A stretch of DNA of 64,000 nt from Streptomyces endocoffeicus (GTDB lineage: Bacteria > Actinomycetota > Actinomycetes > Streptomycetales > Streptomycetaceae), in assembly GCF_016741935.1 (NCBI RefSeq), contig NZ_JAERRG010000031.1:48500-112499 (forward strand), in the 5' to 3' direction. The notes beneath the pieces are model-generated. The model was not told the DNA's origin. It ran no database searches and saw nothing but the letters and a program-made list of their open reading frames with translations. Made by a program: the position numbers and the translations under genes. This document shows, one piece after another, positions 41,137 through 48,455 of the stretch (its first letter is position 1; each line of letters begins with the position of its first letter).

Positions 41137-42441
41137 ATGCGAAGCAGAGCGATGCTCTCCGCACTCGCACTCACCGCCGCACTCGCGCTCTCCGGCTGCG
41201 TGGCCGGCGCCTCCGGCAGCGGTTCCGCCCAGGGCGGCGGTTCCAGCGGCAAGGTCACCTTGACCTTCCTCACCTTCGAGACCCCGAACCTGACGGCCAA
41301 GTACTGGGACGACGCGATTGCCCGGGCGTCGGCCAAGGTCCCGGGCGTGACCATCAAGAAGCTGGTCGCACCGTCAGTGGACCGGGTCGGCTACGCCAAG
41401 CAACTCGCCGCCTCCGGCCAGCTGCCCGACATCATGATCGCGGTGTCGCCGAACGGCTTCGCCCAGGCCGGACAGCTTGCGCCGTGGACGGACGGGGAGC
41501 TGGCGGACTTCGTCTCGCCGCACTCCAACCCGATCGGTGGCAAGGTCTACCAGTTGCCGTACAACACGCAGCCCACGCCGCTCGTGTACTACAACAAGTC
41601 CGACTTCGCTGCGGCCGGGATCACCGCCCCGCCGAAGACCTACGCCGCGTTGCTCGACGACTGCGCCAAGCTCAAGGCCAAGGGCATCAACCCGTTCGTG
41701 GTCGGCGGCGGTGGCAAGGACACCTGGGCCGATATGTACCCGCTGATCGGCGCCGTGGCCACCGACACCTACCAGCAGGACCCGGACTGGCTGTCGCAGA
41801 AGGCCGCGGGCAAGGCCAAGTTCACCGACCCGGCGTTCACCAAGGCGGTGGGCAAGGTCGCCGCCCTGGCGAAGAAGGGCTACATCGGCACCGCCGGCCT
41901 GTCCCGCTCCTACGCCGCCAGTGAGCAGGCATTCCGCGACAACAAGGGCGCGATGTACCCGATGGGCTCGTGGTTCGCGACTTCGGCCGACGCCAAGAAG
42001 CCCAGCTTCGATGTCGGCGTGTTCGCCTGGCCGTCCGACGACGGATCCCTGGCGGTCCCGGCCTACACCGGTGGCGGCATGTCGGTCTCGTCCAAGGCGC
42101 CCAACGTCGACCTGGCCAAGAAGTGGGCGCTGGCGTTCATGCTCGACAAGACCTCGCTGGACAATTCGGTGAAGACCGACGGCTCCATCATCGCGCTCAA
42201 GGACTACACCACGCCGTCCGACATAGGCCCTGTCTACACCGAGACGTTGAGGCTGTACCAGGACGCGGTCAAGCAGAATGCGATTGTCAACGCCTTCTCC
42301 GTCGAGACCGGTGACGGCTCCATGCCCGCGGGTCTCGCCGACAAGACAGCCGCCGGCGTCGCCGACCTCATCAACGGCAAAAAGAGCGCCCACCAGTTCG
42401 GCTCGTTCCTCGACGACGAATGGGCCAAGGCGAGCCAGTAA
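41137..42441 (+). CDS. Sugar ABC transporter solute-binding lipoprotein
   Basis: A 434-aa family 1 extracellular solute-binding protein. The lipobox LSGC places the lipidated Cys at 21, followed by a Gly/Ser linker. The mature domain has typical segments: LTFLTFETPNLTAKYWDDAIARA, QLPDIMIAVSPNGFAQAGQL, LPYNTQPTPLVYYNKSDFAAAGITAPPKTYAALLDDCAKLKAKGI, GAMYPMGSWFA, and VPAYTGGGMSVSSKAPN. It captures an oligo- or monosaccharide for the two permeases downstream. No ATPase gene is present locally, so a shared MsiK-type ATPase is expected, as in other actinomycete importers. Confidence 0.94.
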   Translation: MRSRAMLSALALTAALALSGCVAGASGSGSAQGGGSSGKVTLTFLTFETPNLTAKYWDDAIARASAKVPGVTIKKLVAPSVDRVGYAKQLAASGQLPDIMIAVSPNGFAQAGQLAPWTDGELADFVSPHSNPIGGKVYQLPYNTQPTPLVYYNKSDFAAAGITAPPKTYAALLDDCAKLKAKGINPFVVGGGGKDTWADMYPLIGAVATDTYQQDPDWLSQKAAGKAKFTDPAFTKAVGKVAALAKKGYIGTAGLSRSYAASEQAFRDNKGAMYPMGSWFATSADAKKPSFDVGVFAWPSDDGSLAVPAYTGGGMSVSSKAPNVDLAKKWALAFMLDKTSLDNSVKTDGSIIALKDYTTPSDIGPVYTETLRLYQDAVKQNAIVNAFSVETGDGSMPAGLADKTAAGVADLINGKKSAHQFGSFLDDEWAKASQ

Positions 42442-42530
42442 CCATCCGCCCGGACCTCGCCGACATCGCAGGGAGGAGAGGGGGCGGCATCGACCCGCAC
42501 CACGGCATCGCGCGCCGGGCCCGAAGAGCA

Positions 42531-42570
42531 GGAGACCAGGAGACCAGGAGACCAGGAGACCAGGAGTCCA
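42531..42570 (+). repeat. Tandem (GGAGACCA)5 repeat carrying five Shine-Dalgarno cores
   Basis: Four perfect 8-bp units (42531-42538, 42539-42546, 42547-42554, 42555-42562) plus a GGAGTCCA unit (42563-42570) end 2 bp before ATG 42573 of the first permease. Each unit contains GGAG; those of the last two units are 6 and 14 nt upstream of the ATG. Confidence 0.9.
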
Positions 42571-42572
42571 CC

Positions 42573-43526
42573 ATGTCCGCGACACTCACCCGCCCAACGG
42601 GCACCGGCTCCCCCACCGCAAGACGGAACACGCGCCCACCGGCCGGCGCCCGGTTGCTCCCGAAAGCCCTGCACTTCCTGACCTTCGCCGCGCCCGGCCT
42701 GCTCGCCTTCCTCATCTTCGTCCTGATCCCGATCGCCATGACAGTCCGGACCGGCTTCACCAACCGCAACCCCGCCAACCCGCGGACGAGATGGGTCGGC
42801 CTGCTGAACTACACACGCCTGCTCCAGGACTCCGACTTCACCGGAGCGCTGAAGAACACGCTGGTCGTCACGGTCATCGTGACCGTCGCGGCCAATGTCC
42901 TGGGCCTGGCCATCGCGCAGCTCCTCGCCCGGAGCGGCTGGCTGTACAACGCGCTGCGCTCGGTCTTCTTCACCCCGGTGGTGCTCAGCTCCGTGGTGGT
43001 CAGCGTCATCTGGCAGGCCATCCTCACCGACGACGGCCTGCTGAACTCGGCGCTTCGCGGCCTTGGCGTGACCCACCCACCCGGTTGGCTGTCAGATCCG
43101 GACCTCGCGCTGTACTCGGTGGCCTTCATCCTCACCTGGCAGGTCCTGGGGTTCTGCGTCGTGGTCTACCTGGCGGGCCTGGCCGGTGTCCCGGCCGAGC
43201 TGCTGGAGGCCGCCGAGATCGACGGCGCCAACCGGCTGGCCCGGTTCCGCCACATCACCTGGCCGATGCTGGCGCCGGCGCTGACCATCAACACCGTCAT
43301 GCTGCTGATCACCGGCTTCAAGGTATACGACCAGGTCCAGGTGGTCACCAACGGCGGGCCCGGCAACGGCACCACCTCCACCATCGCCTTCCAGGTCGTG
43401 CAGACCACGTTCATCGGCAACCACATCGGCTACGGCTCAGCGATGGCGACGCTGATGCTCATCATCATCGCGGCGATCTCGGTCCTCGCCCTCCGCGTCC
43501 TGCAACGACGGGAGGTCACGCGGTGA
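42573..43526 (+). CDS. Sugar ABC transporter permease (first)
   Basis: A 317-aa MalF-type permease with six membrane helices (first at about residues 37-60, LTFAAPGLLAFLIFVLIPIAMTV). The EAA loop for ATPase contact reads GVPAELLEAAEIDGANRLARFRHITWPMLAPAL. It is preceded by an unusual GGAGACCA tandem repeat in the ribosome-binding region. It ends in a GTGA overlap with the next permease. It follows the binding protein by 131 bp. Confidence 0.94.
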   Translation: MSATLTRPTGTGSPTARRNTRPPAGARLLPKALHFLTFAAPGLLAFLIFVLIPIAMTVRTGFTNRNPANPRTRWVGLLNYTRLLQDSDFTGALKNTLVVTVIVTVAANVLGLAIAQLLARSGWLYNALRSVFFTPVVLSSVVVSVIWQAILTDDGLLNSALRGLGVTHPPGWLSDPDLALYSVAFILTWQVLGFCVVVYLAGLAGVPAELLEAAEIDGANRLARFRHITWPMLAPALTINTVMLLITGFKVYDQVQVVTNGGPGNGTTSTIAFQVVQTTFIGNHIGYGSAMATLMLIIIAAISVLALRVLQRREVTR

Positions 43527-44365
43527 ACGCCGGTAGCGGACCCCGCACCCCCTCCTGGGTCCGGCCCATCGCCGCGACCTTCGTGACCGCCGTCTTCTTC
43601 CTGCCGCTGTACGAAGTCCTCGTCAACGTCTTCAAGCGCGGCCAGGACATCACCGCCCACCCGGTGAGCCTCCCGATCCCGCCGACACTCGCCTCGGTCC
43701 AGCAGGTCATCTCCCGCCCCGACCATCTGTTCTGGTACGGCCTGATCAACAGCGTCGAGATCACCGCGATCTCCATCACGGTGCTGACCGTGGTCTCGGC
43801 GATGCTCGGCCACTACCTGGCGCGCTCGGCCGGCCGCTGGGCCAAGGCGGCGCTCGCGGTACTGCTGTGCGGGCTGATGATCCCGCCCGCGGTGATCCTG
43901 GAACCGATCACCGAGGTCCTGCGCTCGCTCGGACTGATGACCACGATCCCCGGCCTGGTCCTGGTCAACGTGGGCTACTACGTGCCGTTCGGCGTGTTCG
44001 TCTTCACGGGATTCGTGAAGACCATCCCGGTCGAACTGGAGGAGGCCGCGGCGCTGGACGGCGCCGGACGTTTCCGGATCTTCTGGCAGATCGTCTTCCC
44101 ACTGCTGCGGCCCGCCTCGGCCAGCGTGCTGATCTTCCTCGGAGTCTGGATCTGGAATGACTTCCTCAACCCGCTGATCCTGCTGGGCCCGGCCAACGGA
44201 ACGACCGTCACCGTCGGCATCTACCGCGCGATCGGCGAGCACCAGAGCGACTTCGGACAGGTCTTCGCACTGATGTTCCTGGCGACCCTGCCCATCCTCG
44301 TCTTCTACCTGGCCTTCCAGCGGCACTTCGTCAAGGGCCTGACCGGCGGGGCGACAAAGGGCTGA
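43523..44365 (+). CDS. Sugar ABC transporter permease (second)
   Basis: A 280-aa MalG-type permease starting at GTG 43523 with GGGAGGTCA upstream. The EAA loop is TIPVELEEAAALDGAGRFRIFWQIVFPLLRPAS. A hydrophobic first helix (PIAATFVTAVFFLPLYEVLVNVF) opens the protein. It forms the membrane channel with the preceding permease; the shared ATPase would be encoded elsewhere. Followed by the oxidoreductase gene at 46 bp. Confidence 0.94.
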   Translation: MNAGSGPRTPSWVRPIAATFVTAVFFLPLYEVLVNVFKRGQDITAHPVSLPIPPTLASVQQVISRPDHLFWYGLINSVEITAISITVLTVVSAMLGHYLARSAGRWAKAALAVLLCGLMIPPAVILEPITEVLRSLGLMTTIPGLVLVNVGYYVPFGVFVFTGFVKTIPVELEEAAALDGAGRFRIFWQIVFPLLRPASASVLIFLGVWIWNDFLNPLILLGPANGTTVTVGIYRAIGEHQSDFGQVFALMFLATLPILVFYLAFQRHFVKGLTGGATKG

Positions 44366-44411
44366 CGACCCGGCGACAACAGCCACCCAACCATGCGTAC
44401 GGGAGTACCTC

Positions 44412-45725
44412 TTGAACCCCACCATCACTGCTGTGTCCGACACGTTCATCACCGGCACCATCAACGGCCCGATGGACCGTCCGCTCACTCTGGCGATCCT
44501 CGGCGCCGGAGCACGCGGTGCCACGTATGCCGACCTCGCTGCCAAACGCCCTGATGTGGCGCGTGTGGTCGCCGTCGCCGAGCCGCGCGATCAGGTCCGC
44601 GACACCTTCGCCGCCGAACACCGCATCGCCCCGGAGTACCGGTTCGAGCACTGGCGCGACCTGCTCGGCCGCCCGCGCCTGGCCGATGTCGCGGTGATCG
44701 CACTGCTGGACGCCGATCACGTCGCCGCGGCCGTCGCCCTGGCCGACCTCGGCTACCAGCTCTTGCTGGAGAAGCCGATGGCCACCAACGAGGCCGACTG
44801 CGAGGCCATCGCCGAGGCCGTGCGGCGCAACGGCACCGCCCTGGCCATCACCCACGTCTTGCGCTACACCCCCTACACCGTCAAGCTGAAGCAGCTCCTG
44901 GCCGAAGGCGCGATCGGCGACATCGTCTCGCTCCAGCACCTGGAACCCATCGGCCACTACCACTACGCGCACTCCTTCGTGCGGGGCAACTGGCACCGCG
45001 AGGACGAGTCCTCCTCGCTGCTGCTGGCCAAGTCCTGCCACGACATCGACTGGATCACGGACGTCGTCGGAGGGCGGGTGGCCCGGGTCAGCTCCTTCGG
45101 CTCGCTGACCCACTTCCGGCCCGAAGCCGCCCCCGACGGCGCCACCGACCGCTGCGTGACCTGCCCGCTCCAGGACACCTGCGCCTACTCGGCCACCACG
45201 CTGTACCGCGGGGGCCTGCGCGACGACGGCATCAAGCAGTACTTCACCCGGATCATGAGCGCCGGCGAACTGACCGAGCGGGCGGTGACCGACGCGCTGA
45301 CCGACGGCCCCTACGGCCGCTGCGTCTACCACGGCGACAACGACGTCCTCGACCACCAGGTGGTGAACCTGGAGTTCGACGGCGGGGTCACCACGTCGTT
45401 CACCTTGACCGCCTTCACCCCACTGGAGAACCGCCACACGAAGATCTTCGGCACCGGCGGCCAACTCACCGGAGACGGCCGCCACATCGAGGTCTTCGAC
45501 TTCCGCACCGAGAGCCGCACTGTCCACGACACCTCACTTGACGAAGCGTCAGCCGCCGGCGGGCACGCCGGGGGTGACGAGGCGATGTTCAACGCCTATC
45601 TCGACGCTCTGCACGGCGGGCGCCCAGAGCTCATCGTCTCCGGCATCGACGCCAGCCTGGCCAGCCATCGCGTGGTCTTCGCCGCCGAACGCGCCCGCCT
45701 CGCCGGAGCCGTCATCGAGCTCTGA
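44412..45725 (+). CDS. Gfo/Idh/MocA-family oxidoreductase
   Basis: A 437-aa NAD(P)-dependent sugar oxidoreductase or NAD-dependent glycosidase-like enzyme. Rossmann motif LGAGARG (30-36) and the conserved EKP at 120-122 are present. The catalytic region CHDIDW (209-214) has the usual H/D. A cysteine cluster (C248, C251, C257, RCVTCPLQDTC) is found in a subset of the family and may bind zinc or an FeS centre. The start TTG 44412 is supported by GGGAG 6 nt upstream; ATG 44472 would drop 20 residues. It probably oxidises or modifies the sugar brought in by the adjacent importer. Confidence 0.92.
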   Translation: MNPTITAVSDTFITGTINGPMDRPLTLAILGAGARGATYADLAAKRPDVARVVAVAEPRDQVRDTFAAEHRIAPEYRFEHWRDLLGRPRLADVAVIALLDADHVAAAVALADLGYQLLLEKPMATNEADCEAIAEAVRRNGTALAITHVLRYTPYTVKLKQLLAEGAIGDIVSLQHLEPIGHYHYAHSFVRGNWHREDESSSLLLAKSCHDIDWITDVVGGRVARVSSFGSLTHFRPEAAPDGATDRCVTCPLQDTCAYSATTLYRGGLRDDGIKQYFTRIMSAGELTERAVTDALTDGPYGRCVYHGDNDVLDHQVVNLEFDGGVTTSFTLTAFTPLENRHTKIFGTGGQLTGDGRHIEVFDFRTESRTVHDTSLDEASAAGGHAGGDEAMFNAYLDALHGGRPELIVSGIDASLASHRVVFAAERARLAGAVIEL

Positions 45726-45823
45726 GTCCGGATCTCCGCCATCCCGGATTCGCGAACGGGGCGGCGGGCGTACCACCGCGACCCGAGCCCGGAGCACCCT
45801 CACCACGGAAGGGAAGCACAGCC

Positions 45824-48295
45824 GTGAACCCACGAACCAGAGCGCGGAGATCGAGGCCCAGGGCCCTCGCAGCAGCCGCGTTGACCCTCGCACTTGCCGC
45901 GACCGGCACTGTTGTCATGAGCGCGCGGGCCGCCGTGGCAGCTGTCGGCCGGACCGGCTCCGACGGCGTAGCGATCGACGCCGGATACCTCCACCTGAAC
46001 CTGAGCGGCACCGGCCAGGTCACCGCCCTGACCGACCGCCGGACCGGCGAGAATCACATCGCGACCGGGCACGGCACCGCCCCGCTGGTCAGCCTGATGG
46101 TCGGCGATCGGCAGGTGCGGCCGACCAAGCTGACCCTCGGCGCGGACCACACGCTCAAGTTCACCGGCGCCGACGGCTTCGAGATCGACGTCGCCGTCCG
46201 GAACAAGACGACCTACTCCACCTTCACCGTCACCAAGGCCGTCGCACCCGGCGACGGCGACCTGCGGACCCTGCTGTGGGGCCCGCTGCCGACCGACATC
46301 ACCAAGACGCTCGGTGAAGCCGCCGGCATCGTGCGCGACAGCGGCTTCGCCGTCGGGATGAAGCCGCTGACCGACCGCACCGAGGGCGGCTGGCCGCGCG
46401 AGGAGGTGAACACATCCGTCGGCTGGCAGGACGAGGTGCAGACCAACCCCTCCCAGCTCCAGGTGTCGCCGAACGGACTGGAGGAGTGGAGCGTGGGCGC
46501 ACGCACCCCCTGGGGGACGCTGCTGCGCGCCTTCACGTTCGACTACACCAAGCAGCGAAACCGCCAGACCACAGTCAACGGCGGCCCCGCCTATCCGATC
46601 CCGACGAAACCGCTGCCGGGGAGCCAGGGCTCCGTCGTCGGCTCGAGCATCGCGCTCTTCGGCACCACCCCGGACATGGCACCCACGGTGCTGTCGGCGA
46701 TGGCGACCGGCCAACGCCTGCCGTACCCGACGATCAACCGACAGTGGCAGAAGACCGCACAGGCCACGTCCCAGTCGTTCCTGGTGCTGTCCGATCTGAA
46801 CACCGGCAACGTGAAACAGGCCGCCGCGCACGCGAAGGCCGCCGGGATCAAGGTGATCTACTCGCTGCCCAACGCCGAGGGACCCTGGCAGTCCGCCGGG
46901 CACTACCAGTTCAACAGCTCATTCGGCGGCGGCGACAGAGCGGCCGCGGGCCTGGTAAGCCGGGCAAACGCCGACGGCGTCCAGGTCGGGACGCACACGC
47001 TGTCGGACTTCATCGACACGAACGACGCCTACGTCACACCGACGCCCAGCCCCGATCTGGCTGTCGGACAGCGTGCCGAACTGGCACAGAACATGGCCGC
47101 CGGGGACACCACCGCCTCCCTCACCAGCTGCGCGCCGCTGACGGACGGCGTCCTGGGCAAGCGACTGCTGATCGGCGACGAGTTCCTCACCTACGGCTCA
47201 TCCAGCACCGTCGACGGGCGGTGCCAGATCAGGGGCCTGAACCGCGGGCGGTGGGGCTCCACCCCCACGGCCCACGCCAGCGGCACGACAGCCCGGCGGC
47301 TTCCGGAGAACGAGTACGGCGGGGCCCTGGGCAACCTGGACATCATCAACGCGATGGCCACACGCTTCTCGACCATCTGGAACACCACCGGCGTCAGGGC
47401 CATGTCGTTCGACGGCCTGGAGTCGGCCTCGCAGTCCGGCTGGGGGGCCTACGGCATGGCCGGCTTGGTCAACGGCACGTTCCGCCGGCAGAACACCAAG
47501 GACGGCTTCATCTCCGAGACCAGCCGCATGGGCTCGAACATCTGGGACGGCCTGTCCCGGGCCAGCTGGGGCGAGGTCGGCTCGACCAGCATGAAGCAGG
47601 TCTTCCTCAACAACGCCTACTACCAGGACAACTACCTTCCCGGCATGCTCGGCTGGATCTCCCTGAACAGCAGCCTCCAGACGGTGGAAGACGACCTGGC
47701 CCGCGGCGCCGGCCTCAACGCCGGAGCGGGATTCCAGACCTCGGTGTCCGCCCTGAACGCCGGATCGAAGACCGCCGCACTGCTGGACGCCGTCAAGCAA
47801 TGGGAGACGGCACGTAACCTCGGCGCGTTCACCGCGGAACAGCGCGCACAGCTGCGGGACCAGTCGACGCACTGGCATCTGAGCGCCATCACGCCCGGCC
47901 GGTCCTGGTCGCTGCAACAGCTCGACGGCTCCGGCAACCCCGTCGGCCCCGCGCAGACCGTCACGGCCCCGACCCCGGCGTTCACCACGACCGGTCTTCC
48001 CGCACTGGCCGCGGGAAAGCTGTACGAGGCGCGGGTGGCCACCAACAGCCCGGGAACGGTCCGCTACTCCGTCACCTCCGGCTCGCTGCCCGCGGGCCTG
48101 ACACTCAACCCCGACACCGGCGGCATCACCGGCATCCCAAAGACCTCGAAGAACGTCACCTTCACCATCACCGGTAAGGGCGGTCCCGGAGTCGCCGACG
48201 CCCACGCCACGTTCACCACCGGCACCGTGGGCGTCGCTCCGGATTCGACCAGCGCGGTCAGTGTGTCGAGGTCGTGGTCAAGGGGTCGCTCTTGA
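45824..48295 (+). CDS. Secreted 823-aa putative glycoside hydrolase, unassigned family
   Basis: A large exported protein. The signal peptide spans about residues 1-40 (cleavage near AVA-AVG). A beta-rich N-terminal domain follows (AGYLHLNLSGTGQVTALTDRRTGENH). A barrel-like middle has GIKVIYSLPNAEGPW, VQVGTHTLSDFID, and MSFDGLE (D/E at about 530, a candidate catalytic acid). An inserted loop reads RLLIGDEFLTYGSSSTVDGRCQIRGLNRGRWG. A putative-Ig (He_PIG) domain ends near residue 800. The last 25 residues (after HATFTTGTVG) look like read-through into unrelated DNA, so the original C-terminus may be lost. GTG 45824 follows GAAGGGAAG. It is the last gene of the ROK-controlled operon, so it probably releases the imported sugar. 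Confidence 0.75.
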   Translation: MNPRTRARRSRPRALAAAALTLALAATGTVVMSARAAVAAVGRTGSDGVAIDAGYLHLNLSGTGQVTALTDRRTGENHIATGHGTAPLVSLMVGDRQVRPTKLTLGADHTLKFTGADGFEIDVAVRNKTTYSTFTVTKAVAPGDGDLRTLLWGPLPTDITKTLGEAAGIVRDSGFAVGMKPLTDRTEGGWPREEVNTSVGWQDEVQTNPSQLQVSPNGLEEWSVGARTPWGTLLRAFTFDYTKQRNRQTTVNGGPAYPIPTKPLPGSQGSVVGSSIALFGTTPDMAPTVLSAMATGQRLPYPTINRQWQKTAQATSQSFLVLSDLNTGNVKQAAAHAKAAGIKVIYSLPNAEGPWQSAGHYQFNSSFGGGDRAAAGLVSRANADGVQVGTHTLSDFIDTNDAYVTPTPSPDLAVGQRAELAQNMAAGDTTASLTSCAPLTDGVLGKRLLIGDEFLTYGSSSTVDGRCQIRGLNRGRWGSTPTAHASGTTARRLPENEYGGALGNLDIINAMATRFSTIWNTTGVRAMSFDGLESASQSGWGAYGMAGLVNGTFRRQNTKDGFISETSRMGSNIWDGLSRASWGEVGSTSMKQVFLNNAYYQDNYLPGMLGWISLNSSLQTVEDDLARGAGLNAGAGFQTSVSALNAGSKTAALLDAVKQWETARNLGAFTAEQRAQLRDQSTHWHLSAITPGRSWSLQQLDGSGNPVGPAQTVTAPTPAFTTTGLPALAAGKLYEARVATNSPGTVRYSVTSGSLPAGLTLNPDTGGITGIPKTSKNVTFTITGKGGPGVADAHATFTTGTVGVAPDSTSAVSVSRSWSRGRS

Positions 48296-48391
48296 TGATC
48301 CCGAACTCGCGGTCGGTCTTCTGCTCGACCTCTTCGAAACGCCGCGTGCGCTTGCTCGAAGCTGCTCGAAGCATCCTCCAGCCGCGCAACA

Positions 48392-48425
48392 TTGACAACA
48401 CCCCACCAGAGTGGTCTAGTCCACT
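48392..48425 (+). promoter_or_regulatory. Promoter with DasR-type operator (dre site)
   Basis: TTGACA (48392-48397), a 17-bp spacer and TCTAGT (48415-48420) form the promoter. The 16-bp dyad AGTGGTCTAGTCCACT (48410-48425) covers the -10 and matches the dre consensus A(C/G)TGGTCTAGACCA(C/G)T at 15 of 16 positions. DasR is a GntR repressor lifted by GlcN-6-P. The following gene degrades GlcNAc glycosides, which supports the assignment. Confidence 0.9.
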
Positions 48426-48455
48426 AGAACATGTGCCAACCGTGGAGGCTCACCC

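Noticed and set aside
42531..42570. Short tandem repeats as a CRISPR array or iterons
   Set aside because: Units are 8 bp with no spacers, and no cas or replication genes are present; they sit in a ribosome-binding region.
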